In this document: one piece after another, positions 26,355 to 38,139 of the stretch | Position numbering within the stretch: the first letter of the stretch is position 1 | Layout of the letters: every line of letters begins with the position of its first letter | DNA from: CAIWHR01 sp963734085 | GTDB lineage: Bacteria; Pseudomonadota; Gammaproteobacteria; Burkholderiales; Casimicrobiaceae | DNA: 64,000 bases | NCBI GenBank assembly: GCA_963734085.1 | Contig: CAVTFT010000014.1 | Coordinates: 62,001 to 126,000, forward strand | Reading direction: 5' to 3' | Notes under the pieces: model-generated | What the model was told of the DNA's origin: nothing | Database searches by the model: none | What the model saw: only the letters and a program-made list of their open reading frames with translations | Made by a program: the position numbers and the translations under genes

Positions 26355-27113
26355 ATGCCAACTCTAACACCCGCCGAGCGACGCGCATTGCGCGCCCGTG
26401 CGCACGCGCTGCGCCCGGTCGTCTCCATCGGCCAGCACGGGCTCACGCCGTCGGTGCTGCACGAAATCGACGTCAGTCTCAACGCGCATGAGCTCATCAA
26501 GATTCGGGTAAGCAACGACGACCGGGAGGCGCGCGAGGCGGCGCTGCTGCTGATTTGCGCCGAGCTCGCCGCGGCGTCGGTCCAGCACATCGGCAAGCTG
26601 CTGGTGATCTGGCGGCAGAAGCCGCCGGCGGAGGTGACGCCCGCTAAATCGGCAGCGAAAAAAGCGCCGCAGGTCCGGCGCCCGCGGACGCCGCTACCGC
26701 GCACGCCGTCGCGACCGATGCCATCCGGGCCGCGGTCGCGCAACTCCGAGTCGCCGACGGGACGAAAACACCGCGGCGGCACCGCGACGTTCGGAGCGCA
26801 CGGTAAATCGCGGGCCGACGACCCGGCGGCGAAGCCACGCTCCCACAAGGGCCCACGCAGCGTCACCGCGGCGATGTGGGACGACACCGATGCGCAAGCG
26901 CGACGCCGAACGCGCACCGCGCCGTCGGCTTACGCGCATCGCGGCACACGAGCGCCTGCGGGATCGTTCGCGTCGCGCGGATCGGGATTTGGCAAGGCGT
27001 CGGCTGAGACGCGGCCCCCGGGCGGGCCGCGTCCCAAGCGCCGTGTCGGCGAAGCATTGCCGGGAAGCCGCAGTCCGGCAACGAATGGCCGTCGCCGCCG
27101 CTCATCGCGCTGA
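26355..27113 (+). CDS. yhbY: YhbY/CRM-domain RNA-binding protein with a long basic tail
   Basis: A 252-residue protein. Residues 1-97 are a complete YhbY (CRM) domain: LTPAERRALRARAHALRPVV, the GxxG-like SIGQHGLT and ELIKIRVSNDDREARE. YhbY binds pre-50S ribosomal subunits. The remaining 155 residues are low complexity and rich in Arg, Pro, Ser and Gly, like an intrinsically disordered RNA-binding tail; typical YhbY is about 97 residues. The frame stays open through the tail with the same GC-rich codon use, so a fusion or readthrough artefact is less likely. Divergent pairing with rlmE, another 50S factor, is conserved. Confidence 0.88.
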   Translation: MPTLTPAERRALRARAHALRPVVSIGQHGLTPSVLHEIDVSLNAHELIKIRVSNDDREAREAALLLICAELAAASVQHIGKLLVIWRQKPPAEVTPAKSAAKKAPQVRRPRTPLPRTPSRPMPSGPRSRNSESPTGRKHRGGTATFGAHGKSRADDPAAKPRSHKGPRSVTAAMWDDTDAQARRRTRTAPSAYAHRGTRAPAGSFASRGSGFGKASAETRPPGGPRPKRRVGEALPGSRSPATNGRRRRSSR

Positions 27114-27161
27114 CGTCACGCCGGACGCAGCGTCGCGTTGCGGCGGCGGCGAGGCGTGACG

Positions 27162-28076
27162 ATGCCGCAGGAGGACGCGCGCCGTCCGCTCGACGGCGTC
27201 GCGGGCGCGACGATGGTGGCGCTCACGGCGGTGTGGGGGTTTCAGCAGGTTGCGATCAAGCTTGCGGCGCCCGTCGTCCCCCTGGTCCTGCAAGCGGCGT
27301 TGCGCTCGGCCATTGCAACGCTCCTCCTCATCGCCTGGGCACGCTGGCAGCGCATTCCGCTCTCCGGCCGCGACGGCACGATCGGAACGGGACTCCTGGC
27401 GGGCACCGCGTTCGCCGCGGAGTTCGCGCTGATCTATGCCGGGCTGGGCCATACGACCGCCGCCCGGATGATCGTGTTCCTCTACACCGCGCCGTGCTTC
27501 ACCGCGCTCGGGTTGTCGCTGTTCGTGCCGGGAGAGCGCCTCGCGCCGAGCCAATGGGCAGGCGTCGTGCTCGCGTTCGCCGGCATCGTCGTGGCGTTCG
27601 CCGACGGCATTGGCGGCGGCGGCGCGACACTCCTCGGTGATGCGTGCGGAGTGATGGCCGCGCTCCTCTGGGCCGCGACGACCGTGCTGATTCGGGCAAC
27701 GCCCCTTGCGCGGAGCAGCGCGACGAAGGTGCTCTTCTATCAGCTCGCGGTTTCGGCGGCGTTATTGCCGCTCGCCTCGGTTGCGCTCGGCGAAGGCGGC
27801 GTCTCCGCGTGGACGCCGCTGGCCGTGGCAAGCCTCGCTTTCCAGTCGATCGTCGTCGCGTTCGCGAGTTACCTCGCGTGGTTCTGGCTGCTCACGCGCT
27901 ATCTCGCCGGGCGTCTCGCCGTGTTCTCGTTCCTCGCACCGCTATTCGGCGTCGCCGCCGGGACGCTCGTACTCGGCGAGCCGCTGACGCCCGGATTTGC
28001 GCTCGCCGCGGGTGTCGTACTCGCAGGGATCGCGCTCGTCAACGCGCGCCGCGCCCAACCGTCCCCTCAAGCGTAA
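27162..28076 (+). CDS. EamA-type (DMT superfamily) transporter
   Basis: A 304-residue inner-membrane protein with about ten helices in two EamA repeats. Recognisable parts are VALTAVWGFQQVAIKLA at the start of repeat one, AGLGHTTAARMIVFLYTAPCF, and SFLAPLFGVAAGTLVLGEPL near the end of repeat two. The substrate cannot be inferred (metabolite or amino-acid export in relatives). The 3' end overlaps the greA stop by 10 bases in convergent orientation. Confidence 0.88.
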   Translation: MPQEDARRPLDGVAGATMVALTAVWGFQQVAIKLAAPVVPLVLQAALRSAIATLLLIAWARWQRIPLSGRDGTIGTGLLAGTAFAAEFALIYAGLGHTTAARMIVFLYTAPCFTALGLSLFVPGERLAPSQWAGVVLAFAGIVVAFADGIGGGGATLLGDACGVMAALLWAATTVLIRATPLARSSATKVLFYQLAVSAALLPLASVALGEGGVSAWTPLAVASLAFQSIVVAFASYLAWFWLLTRYLAGRLAVFSFLAPLFGVAAGTLVLGEPLTPGFALAAGVVLAGIALVNARRAQPSPQA

Positions 28077-28546
28077 CGGACCGCGAGCACCTCGAACTCG
28101 CGAATGCCGCCGGGCGCGTCGACCTCGGCCGTGTCGCCTTTGCTCTTGCCGATCAGCGCGCGGGCGAACGGGGAACTGACCGAGATCTTCCCGTGTTTGA
28201 GATCGGCCTCGTCCTCGCCGACGATCTGGTAGGTGACGCGTTCACCCGTCTTGGCATCCTCGAGGTCGACGGTCGCGCCGAAAACGACGCGGCCATCAGC
28301 GGATTCGAGATGCGACGGATCGATGACCTGCGCGCCGGCGAGCTTGTGCTCGATCTCGGCGATGCGGCCCTCGATGAAGCCCTGACGCTCCTTCGCCGCA
28401 TCGTAGTCGGCGTTCTCGGAGAGGTCGCCGTGCGAGCGTGCTTCGCCGAGCGCGCGGCTCACCGCCGGGCGGTCGACCGTCTTGAGCTTTTGCAGCTCCG
28501 CCTTGAGGCGGCGGGCGCCCTCGACGGTCATCGGAAATTTCTTCAT
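28067..28546 (-). CDS. greA: Transcription elongation factor GreA
   Basis: A 159-residue factor that stimulates RNA polymerase transcript cleavage. The N-terminal coiled coil carries the acidic tip DLSENADYDAAKERQGFIEGRI, and the C-terminal FKBP-like domain includes GRVVFGATVDLED and SVSSPFARALIGKSKGD. ATG 28546 (KKFPMTVEGARRLKAEL) matches the family start. It follows carB by 10 bp, a common carA-carB-greA operon. Confidence 0.95.
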   Translation of the reverse strand: MKKFPMTVEGARRLKAELQKLKTVDRPAVSRALGEARSHGDLSENADYDAAKERQGFIEGRIAEIEHKLAGAQVIDPSHLESADGRVVFGATVDLEDAKTGERVTYQIVGEDEADLKHGKISVSSPFARALIGKSKGDTAEVDAPGGIREFEVLAVRYA

Positions 28547-28556
28547 CGGTTGAGCC

Positions 28557-31778
<3,222 letters not shown>

Positions 31779-31825
31779 TCGCTAGCGGGCCGCGACGAAG
31801 AAATTCAGGACCGACTTCATGTGGT

Positions 31826-33022
31826 CTACTCAGCCTTGCGGCTCTCCATCAACTTGATGAAGCGGTCGAACAGATACCCGAGATCGTGCGGACCCGGGCT
31901 CGCCTCGGGATGGCCCTGGAAGCAGAACGCCGGCTTGTCGGTCCGGGTGAAGCCCTGCAGCGTGCCGTCGAACAGGGACACGTGCGTGATGCGCGCGGTC
32001 GCGGGAAGCGTCGCCGGGTCGACGGCAAAGCCGTGATTCTGGCTCGTGATCAGCACGTGCCCGGTGTCGCAGTCGAGCACCGGGTGGTTCGCGCCGTGGT
32101 GGCCGAATTTCATCTTCATCGTCTTCGCGCCCGAGGCGAGGCCCAGCAACTGTTGCCCGAGGCAGATGCCGAACGTCGGCACGCCGGCGTCGACGATCGA
32201 GCGGATCGCGCGGATCGCATAGTCGCAGGGCTCAGGATCGCCGGGACCGTTCGACAGGAAGACACCGTCGGGATCGAGCGCGAGGACCGCATCGGCCGGC
32301 GTCTGTGCAGGGACCACGGTCAGGCGGCAGCCGCGCACGGCGAGCATCCGCAGAATGTTGTGCTTGATCCCGTAGTCGTAGGCGACGACGTGAAAGCGCG
32401 GCTTGTTCTGGTGCGTGTACCCTTCGCCCAGCGTCCACGTGCTGGCCGTCCATTCGTACGGCGCGGTGCACGTCACGACTTTCGCGAGATCGAGACCCGC
32501 CATCGACGGCGCGGCTTTCGCCCGCCCGATCGCCGCGTCGACATCGACGTCGCCGATCGTCGCCGCCGCGTAGAGGCAGCCGTTCTGCGCACCACGCTCG
32601 CGCAGGATCCGCGTGAGCTTGCGCGTGTCGATGTCGGCGATGCCGACGATCTTGTTGGCGGCGAGATACGCGCGCAAATCACCGGTCGACCGGAAGCTCG
32701 AGACGAGCCGCGGCAGATCCCGGATCACGAGCCCGGCAGCGTAGGGCCGGCGCGACTCGACGTCCTCGGGATTCACGCCGACGTTGCCGACGTGCGGGTA
32801 TGTGAGCGTGACGATCTGCCCGGCGTACGACGGATCGGTGAGGATCTCCTCGTAGCCCGTCATCGCCGTGTTGAACACGACTTCGCCGACGGCGTGGCCG
32901 GCGGCGCCGATCGCTGTGCCCCGAAACACCGTGCCGTCGGCAAGCGCGAGAATCGCCGGCATTGCGGATTCGACCCCGGGCAGCGGGGCGGGGGCGGTCT
33001 TGACGGCGGTCGAGGCGGACAT
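31826..33022 (-). CDS. carA: Carbamoyl-phosphate synthase small subunit
   Basis: The glutamine amidotransferase subunit that channels ammonia to CarB. It has the CPSase small-chain N-terminal domain (ALADGTVFRGTAIG...NTAMTGYEEILTDPSY) and a class I GATase domain with the nucleophile in FGICLGQQLLGLA and the His-Glu pair in FCFQGHPEASPGPHD. With ATG 33022 it has 398 residues. ATG 32962 (PAILALADG) is an equally family-like start; neither has a strong ribosome-binding site. Confidence 0.95.
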   Translation of the reverse strand: MSASTAVKTAPAPLPGVESAMPAILALADGTVFRGTAIGAAGHAVGEVVFNTAMTGYEEILTDPSYAGQIVTLTYPHVGNVGVNPEDVESRRPYAAGLVIRDLPRLVSSFRSTGDLRAYLAANKIVGIADIDTRKLTRILRERGAQNGCLYAAATIGDVDVDAAIGRAKAAPSMAGLDLAKVVTCTAPYEWTASTWTLGEGYTHQNKPRFHVVAYDYGIKHNILRMLAVRGCRLTVVPAQTPADAVLALDPDGVFLSNGPGDPEPCDYAIRAIRSIVDAGVPTFGICLGQQLLGLASGAKTMKMKFGHHGANHPVLDCDTGHVLITSQNHGFAVDPATLPATARITHVSLFDGTLQGFTRTDKPAFCFQGHPEASPGPHDLGYLFDRFIKLMESRKAE

Positions 33023-33085
33023 GACGGATCGCGATCGGTTTGGACGCGGCGTTCGCAGGGCGGTTCGCCGGGGTCCGGACGTGCG

Positions 33086-33124
33086 AAGCGGGAACGTCCG
33101 CGTTGCCCGCAGCCGTTCCCGCTT
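33086..33124 (-). promoter_or_regulatory. Long hairpin in the carA 5' leader
   Basis: Perfect 11-bp stem AAGCGGGAACG/CGTTCCCGCTT with a 17-base loop. It begins about 12 bases after the transcription start predicted from the TATAAT at 33136-33141 and lies 63 bases before the ATG. No T run follows, so it is not a standard terminator; it could be a protein- or RNA-control element or an mRNA stabiliser. Confidence 0.5.
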
Positions 33125-33135
33125 TGAGGCTTCCA

Positions 33136-33141
33136 ATTATA
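33136..33141 (-). promoter_or_regulatory. carA -10 element TATAAT
   Basis: Perfect TATAAT in the 186-bp gap between carA and the SDR gene, oriented towards carA. The -35 region at 17 bp (TAGCGC) is poor. The implied leader is about 107 bases and contains the hairpin listed separately. Confidence 0.5.
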
Positions 33142-33208
33142 CCGGTGCAGCGCGCGCGGCGCTACCCGGGGGCCTGCGATCCGTGCTCGCCCAGCGCTGC
33201 ACTGCGGG

Positions 33209-33976
33209 CTAGTACGCGGCCGAAAAGCCCCCGTCGACGTACAGGAGATGGCCGGTCACGTAGTCGGCTGCGCCTGATGCGAGGAATACGGCGGCGCCGG
33301 CGACCTCGGCCGGCTCGCCCCAGCGGCCCGCCGGCGTGCGGCGCGCGACCCACGCCGAGAATTCCGCATCGTTGATGAGCGCCGTGTTCATCTCGGTCTT
33401 GAAGAAACCCGGCGCGATGCCGTTGACCTGGACGTTGTGCGGCGCGAGCTCGACCGCGAGCGCGCGCGTCATCATCCTGAGGCCGCCCTTGCTCGCGGCG
33501 TACGCGACGATATTCGGCCGCCCGAGATCGGACGCGAGCGAGCAGATGTTGATGATCTTGCCGCGGCGACGCGCTTTCATCGCCGGCAGCACTTCGCGCG
33601 TGACAAGGAACGGACCGTCGAGATTGGCCGCCTGCAGCGCACGCCAGTCGGCCAGCGAGAACTGCTCGAGCAGCTGGCGCTGGTTGATTGCCGCGTTGTT
33701 GACGAGGATGTCGACGGGACCGAGATCGCGCGCGAGCGTCGCGACGCCAGCCGTAACCGCCGCCTCGTCAGTCACGTCGAACGGCAGCACGCGCACGTTG
33801 ATGGCGTCTTCCGCAAGCGTCGCTGCAGCAGCGTCGAGTTTCGCCCGGTTGCGGCCGTTGATCGTGACCCGTGCCCCGGCGTCGGCCAGGCCGCGTGCGA
33901 TCGCGAGACCAAGCCCGGACCCGCCGCCGGTGACGAGCGCGATCTTGCCGTCGAGGTTGAATGGACCGGCCGACAT
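33209..33976 (-). CDS. SDR-family oxidoreductase, gluconate 5-dehydrogenase-like
   Basis: A 255-residue classical short-chain dehydrogenase. Cofactor motif VTGGGSGLGLAIA (about 16-28), NNAAIN, catalytic Ser in INICSLAS and YAASKGG with Tyr and Lys. The overall pattern (FNLDGKIALVTGGGSGLG, VNGIAPGFFKTEMN, GEPAEVAGAAVFLASGAADYVTGHLLYVDGG) resembles Ga5DH/IdnO and related sugar-acid or polyol reductases. The true substrate is not evident and no sugar-acid genes are adjacent. Confidence 0.88.
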   Translation of the reverse strand: MSAGPFNLDGKIALVTGGGSGLGLAIARGLADAGARVTINGRNRAKLDAAAATLAEDAINVRVLPFDVTDEAAVTAGVATLARDLGPVDILVNNAAINQRQLLEQFSLADWRALQAANLDGPFLVTREVLPAMKARRRGKIINICSLASDLGRPNIVAYAASKGGLRMMTRALAVELAPHNVQVNGIAPGFFKTEMNTALINDAEFSAWVARRTPAGRWGEPAEVAGAAVFLASGAADYVTGHLLYVDGGFSAAY

Positions 33977-34017
33977 TCCGCGTCAGTAGCCTCGTGGCAG
34001 CGTCCAGCGGGCGCCGG

Positions 34018-34839
34018 CTACCCCGCGAGCCCCAGCACGTCGCGCATGTCCGCGAGTCCCGGCTTGCCGGCGGCGCGCCGGTCGGCGACGTAACGTGCAG
34101 CGCGCAACGCGCCCGCCGCGAAATTCTGCCGCGAAGCCGCCTTGTGCGCGAGCTCGATGCGCTCGCCGACGCCGGCGAAGATCACCGTGTGCTCGCCGAC
34201 GACATCACCACCGCGCAGCGCCGCGAACCCGATCGTGCCGGACTTGCGCTCGCCGGTCACGCCTTCGCGCGCATAGACCGCGCACTCGGCGAGTTTGCTG
34301 CCGGCGCCGCGCGCCGCGGCCTCGCCCAGGAGGAGCGCAGTTCCCGACGGCGCGTCGACCTTGTGCCGATGGTGGATCTCGACGACCTCGATGTCGTAGC
34401 CTTCCCCGAGGCGCCGCGCCGCCGTCTCGACCAGAGCCGCGAGCACGTTGACGCCGATACTCATGTTCGGCGCGAAGACGATAGTGATCGCGCGCGCGAA
34501 GTCGGCGAGCGTCGCCTGCTGCACGGCGGAAAGCCCCGTGGTCCCCACAACGGCGCCGACCCCGTGCCGCGCGCAGGCGGCGAGATGCGCAAGCGTGCCT
34601 TCGGGCCGCGTGAAGTCGATCAGCACATCCGCAGCGCGCACGGCAGCGTCGATGTCGCTCGCAGCGATCACGCCCGTGGTTCGTCCGAAGCGCTCGCCGG
34701 CATCGCGGCCCACGGCGGGACTTCCGGCCACGTCGAGCGCGGCGGTGAGCGTTAGCGCGGGATCGGCGAGCGTCGCTTCGATCAGCGCCTGCCCCATCCG
34801 GCCACCGGCGCCGGCGATGGCGATCCTCGTCGGTGTCAT
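34018..34839 (-). CDS. dapB: 4-hydroxy-tetrahydrodipicolinate reductase DapB
   Basis: The lysine/diaminopimelate pathway reductase, 273 residues. NAD(P)H motif IAIAGAGGRMGQAL at the start, GTTGLS, FAPNMSIGVNV, and the catalytic EIHHRHKVDAPSGTAL. It lies 25 bp after bamE, a gene order common in betaproteobacteria (fur, then divergent bamE-dapB). Confidence 0.96.
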   Translation of the reverse strand: MTPTRIAIAGAGGRMGQALIEATLADPALTLTAALDVAGSPAVGRDAGERFGRTTGVIAASDIDAAVRAADVLIDFTRPEGTLAHLAACARHGVGAVVGTTGLSAVQQATLADFARAITIVFAPNMSIGVNVLAALVETAARRLGEGYDIEVVEIHHRHKVDAPSGTALLLGEAAARGAGSKLAECAVYAREGVTGERKSGTIGFAALRGGDVVGEHTVIFAGVGERIELAHKAASRQNFAAGALRAARYVADRRAAGKPGLADMRDVLGLAG

Positions 34840-34864
34840 TGTTGCGGCCCGCGCCAGTCGGCGC

Positions 34865-35365
34865 TCACTGGCGGAACACGTCGAGCATCTTTTCCCACCA
34901 GGGGCGTTGGTCCAGCCACTTGGCCTCGCCGGAGGTGAGCGCCGCCGCCTGCCGGTTGAGATCGGCGGCCGACGGCGGCATCTCATCGCCTTCCCAGCGC
35001 GCGAGCTTGTCGTCGGCGAAATAGACGGAGAAGTTGCGATGCTCGATGACCCGCCCCTGCCTTAAGAACTCGTACGTGTAGTCCCAGCGATCGTCGCGGA
35101 AGACGCTCGCGATCAGCGGCGTGCCGAGGATCAGCCGCACCTGCTGCTTCGTCTGCCCGACCCGGAGCTTGTCCACCATGTCCTGCGACAGGAAATTGCC
35201 CTGGTTGACGTCGAGCTTGTAGACGCCGAACGAGCGCAGCGTCGGCGCGTACGTGTCGATCGTCGAACACCCGGCGACGAGCGACGCCGCGAGCCCGATC
35301 GCCGTACAGATGAGCGAAGCAACGGCGCGCGAAGCACGGGGCGGGGTCTTGGAATGGGGACGCAC
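34865..35365 (-). CDS. bamE: Outer-membrane assembly lipoprotein BamE (SmpA/OmlA)
   Basis: A 166-residue lipoprotein of the Bam complex, which inserts beta-barrel proteins in the outer membrane. The lipobox LVAG-C33 follows a hydrophobic segment. The BamE fold is seen as GNFLSQDMVDKLRVGQTKQQVRLILGTPL and DRWDYTYEFLRQG. The C-terminal extension of about 45 residues is longer than in E. coli but usual for this class. It is divergent from fur. Confidence 0.95.
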   Translation of the reverse strand: MRPHSKTPPRASRAVASLICTAIGLAASLVAGCSTIDTYAPTLRSFGVYKLDVNQGNFLSQDMVDKLRVGQTKQQVRLILGTPLIASVFRDDRWDYTYEFLRQGRVIEHRNFSVYFADDKLARWEGDEMPPSAADLNRQAAALTSGEAKWLDQRPWWEKMLDVFRQ

Positions 35366-35393
35366 GTGCCTGTGAATTTCCTGGGGGAATCGC

Positions 35394-35401
35394 TATTATA
35401 G
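35394..35401. promoter_or_regulatory. Shared overlapping -10 boxes of the divergent fur and bamE promoters
   Basis: The odd palindrome GCTATTATAGC (35392-35402) contains TATTAT reading towards fur and TATAAT reading towards bamE. The two polymerases would occlude each other. The -35 regions are weak on both strands. Confidence 0.5.
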
Positions 35402-35484
35402 CTACGTGTGTCGCGACCTCCGACCTCTTTGGGGTCCCTTTGCCGCGGCCTCGAAACCGCCGCCACCTTCCGGAGCGCACCACG

Positions 35485-35922
35485 ATGACCACGCACGACC
35501 TCAAGCATGCGGGCCTCAAGGCCACCGTGCCGCGGCTCAAGATCATCAACCTGTTCGAAGCCTCGAAGGTCCGGCACCTGACCGCCGAAGACGTCTATCG
35601 GCAGCTCCTCGCCGAAGGGCTCGACATCGGGCTCGCGACTGTCTATCGCGTGCTGACCCAGTTCGAGCAGGCCGGCCTTCTGACACGCCACCATTTCGAG
35701 TCGGGCAAGGCGGTGTTCGAGCTGAACGAGGGCCGGCACCACGATCATCTCGTGTGTCTGCAATGCGGGCGCGTCGAGGAGTTCTACGACGCCGAGATCG
35801 AGAAGCGGCAGAACAAGGTGGCGCACGACCGCGGCTTCGAGATCGCCGAGCACGCACTCTATCTTTATGCCGAGTGCGTAAAGCCGCGCTGTCCCTATCG
35901 CAAGCCGGGCGGCAACGCCTGA
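35485..35922 (+). CDS. fur: Ferric uptake regulator Fur
   Basis: The iron-responsive repressor, 145 residues. Winged helix (LKATVPRLKIINLFE, then LATVYRVLTQFEQAGLL), the metal-binding HHDHLVCLQCG segment with HHxHxxCxxC pattern, and a C-terminal pair CVKPRCP. ATG 35485 with GGAGCG upstream; about 80 bases of leader if the 35394 promoter is used. No obvious Fur box was found in the leader by eye. Confidence 0.96.
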   Translation: MTTHDLKHAGLKATVPRLKIINLFEASKVRHLTAEDVYRQLLAEGLDIGLATVYRVLTQFEQAGLLTRHHFESGKAVFELNEGRHHDHLVCLQCGRVEEFYDAEIEKRQNKVAHDRGFEIAEHALYLYAECVKPRCPYRKPGGNA

Positions 35923-35943
35923 GATTCGGCAGTCCGTCGGATT

Positions 35944-37524
35944 CTAAACGCCGTTCTCGGGCGGCAGCAACGGCGGCTCCGGCGCGGCCTCGCCCTCGCG
36001 CCGGTTGAAGTCCGCGAACCGGAATCCCAGGAGCCAAAGCGCGCCGAAATAAGCTGCTGCGCCGGCGGCGCACACCCACGCGAGACGCCCGACCTTGGTC
36101 CACAGCGTCGCCTCGAGCCATAACGCCGTCGGACCGGCGATCAAGGTCAGGAGCGCGAAGAGCGCGAAGAGCGCGACCGCGAGCTTCGACACGAACACGA
36201 GCCAACCCGCCTGCGGCGTATAGATGCCGCGACGACGTAACGCACCGAACAGCAGCACGGCATTGAGGCACGCGCCAATCGACGTCGCCAGCGTGAGGCC
36301 GGCCTGGTCGAGCCGTTGCATCAGGATCACCGCGAGCGTCTGCGCGACGAGCACGGTGACGAACGCGATCTTCACCGGCGTCTTCATGATCTGCCGCGCA
36401 TAGAAGCCCGGCGCGAGGATCTTGACCACGATGAGGCCGAGCAGGCCGACGCTGTAGCCCAGCAGCGCCGCGCGCGTCTCGAACACGTCGTGCACCGAGA
36501 AGTGGCCATATTTGTAGAGCGTCGCGATCAGCGGCACGCCGAGCACCCACAGCGCGACGGCGGCCGGCAGCGCGAGAAGGAACGCGAGCCGCAGACCCCA
36601 ATCGAGCAACGCCGAGTATTGCTCCGGGTTAGCGTCCGCGTGGTGCCGCGCGAGCGATGGCAGCAGCACCGTGCCCAGCGCAACCCCCAGCAGCGCGCTC
36701 GGAAACTCCATCAGCCGGTCCGCGTAGGTGATCCACGAAATCCGGCCATTGCCGAGTGCTGCGGCGAGCTGCGTGTTGATGAGTGCGGAAATCTGCGCGG
36801 CAGACACGCCGATCACGGCCGGTCCCATGGCCATCAGTACGCGGCGCACGCCCTCGTCGCGCCAATCGAAGTTCCAGCGCGGCAGCATTCCGATCTTCCA
36901 CAACGGCCGGATCTGCAGCGCGAGTTGCGCGACGCCGCCGATGGCGACACCCCACGCCAGCGCGACGATGGGCGGATGGCAGTACGGCGCGAGGAACAGC
37001 GCCGCGCCGATGATCGCCACGTTGAGCAGGACCGGCGTGAACGCGGGGATCGCGAACCGGTGATGGACATTGAGAATGCCGCCCGCGAGCGACACGAGCG
37101 ACACGAACAGGATGTAGGGAAACACGATCCGGATCATCGTCGCGGTCAGCTCGACCTTCCCCGGCGTCGCGCTGAACCCGGCCGCCAGCACGTAGACGAG
37201 CCACGGCGCCGCAAGCACGCCCGCGATCGACACGAGAAGGAGCCCGGCCGCGAGCAGTGTGGCCACCCGTCCGGCCAGCGCCTTCGTTTCCGCCTCGCCG
37301 CGCTGGCGCCGGTACTCGGCGAAAATCGGCACGAACGCCTGTGAAAACGCGCCCTCCGCGAAAAGCCGGCGCAGGATGTTCGGCAGCCGGAACGCCGCCT
37401 CGAAGGCGTCCATCTGCAGGCCTGCGCCGAACGCCGCAGCCTTGAGGCTCTCGCGGGCGAGCCCGCTGATCCGCGACAGCAGCGTCATGCCGCTGATCGT
37501 GGTCAGCGCGCGCAGCAGATTCAA
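35944..37524 (-). CDS. murJ: Lipid II flippase MurJ
   Basis: It flips lipid II across the inner membrane for peptidoglycan synthesis. A 526-residue MVIN/MurJ protein with about 14 helices; signatures are MTLLSRISGLARESL, AFRLPNILRRLFAEGAFSQAFVP and WITYADRLMEFPSALLGVALGTVLLPSLARHH. The likely start is TTG 37524 (LNLLRALTTISGMTLLSR), because homologs begin MNLLRALTTISGMTLLSR; ATG 37488 would remove conserved residues. It is divergent from rpsT, the usual order. Confidence 0.94.
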   Translation of the reverse strand: MNLLRALTTISGMTLLSRISGLARESLKAAAFGAGLQMDAFEAAFRLPNILRRLFAEGAFSQAFVPIFAEYRRQRGEAETKALAGRVATLLAAGLLLVSIAGVLAAPWLVYVLAAGFSATPGKVELTATMIRIVFPYILFVSLVSLAGGILNVHHRFAIPAFTPVLLNVAIIGAALFLAPYCHPPIVALAWGVAIGGVAQLALQIRPLWKIGMLPRWNFDWRDEGVRRVLMAMGPAVIGVSAAQISALINTQLAAALGNGRISWITYADRLMEFPSALLGVALGTVLLPSLARHHADANPEQYSALLDWGLRLAFLLALPAAVALWVLGVPLIATLYKYGHFSVHDVFETRAALLGYSVGLLGLIVVKILAPGFYARQIMKTPVKIAFVTVLVAQTLAVILMQRLDQAGLTLATSIGACLNAVLLFGALRRRGIYTPQAGWLVFVSKLAVALFALFALLTLIAGPTALWLEATLWTKVGRLAWVCAAGAAAYFGALWLLGFRFADFNRREGEAAPEPPLLPPENGV

Positions 37525-37639
37525 CGGCGTGCGTCCCGCGACGCGCGCACGCGGACTCGTGCGCGGGCAGCGGTCGGGGGTGAGGAAGAACGCGGGCGTG
37601 AAAGAGACATTCGGTCGGCGTGGCGAGGCGCGGGCGACC

Positions 37640-37668
37640 TTGCGCGCCCTGTCGTAAGCTGCTATTAT
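37640..37668 (+). promoter_or_regulatory. Sigma-70 promoter of rpsT
   Basis: TTGCGC (37640-37645), 17-bp spacer, TATTAT (37663-37668). The leader to the rpsT ATG is about 40 bases and includes AAGGATTT as ribosome-binding site. Confidence 0.75.
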
Positions 37669-37713
37669 GCTTGGTCTTTTTCCATTCCTCCAGAAGCCCA
37701 AGGATTTCGACTC

Positions 37714-37977
37714 ATGGCCAACAGTGCCCAAGCCCGCAAGCGTGCCCGCCAGGCGGCCGCAACCAACAAGCGCAACGCCGGTCTGCGCTCGACGCTGCGC
37801 ACCGCGGTGAAAAACGTGCGCAAGGCGATCGCCACCGGCGACAAGGCTGCCGCGATGACGGAGCTCAAGGCATCGCAGGCCGTGATCGACCGCATCGCCG
37901 ACAAGAAGATCGTCCACAAGAACACCGCATCGCGAACGAAGTCGCGCCTCGCTCAGGCGATCAAGGCGCTGGCTTGA
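37714..37977 (+). CDS. rpsT: 30S ribosomal protein S20
   Basis: An 87-residue, strongly basic helical-bundle protein binding 16S rRNA (ANSAQARKRARQAAATNKRN, VKNVRKAIATGDKAAA, HKNTASRTKSRLAQAIKALA). It has a strong promoter upstream and a strong terminator directly downstream, so it is a single-gene unit. Confidence 0.98.
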   Translation: MANSAQARKRARQAAATNKRNAGLRSTLRTAVKNVRKAIATGDKAAAMTELKASQAVIDRIADKKIVHKNTASRTKSRLAQAIKALA

Positions 37978-38001
37978 ATCGCTGAAGCTGGTTCGGTACG
38001 A

Positions 38002-38029
38002 ATGGGCGCCGGTGGGCGCCCATTTTTTT
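38002..38029 (+). terminator. Rho-independent terminator of rpsT
   Basis: 9-bp stem ATGGGCGCC/GGCGCCCAT with a 4-base loop followed by seven T, 25 bp after the rpsT stop. Confidence 0.92.
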
Positions 38030-38139
38030 GCAGCGTCGCCGGGGGTGCAGTGGAAATGGGAACATCGTGGGCATGGCGATTGCTTAGGCTCTCCGAGGGC
38101 CTCGTGCACACCTCGCTCCCTCAACAGAACCGCCACGCC

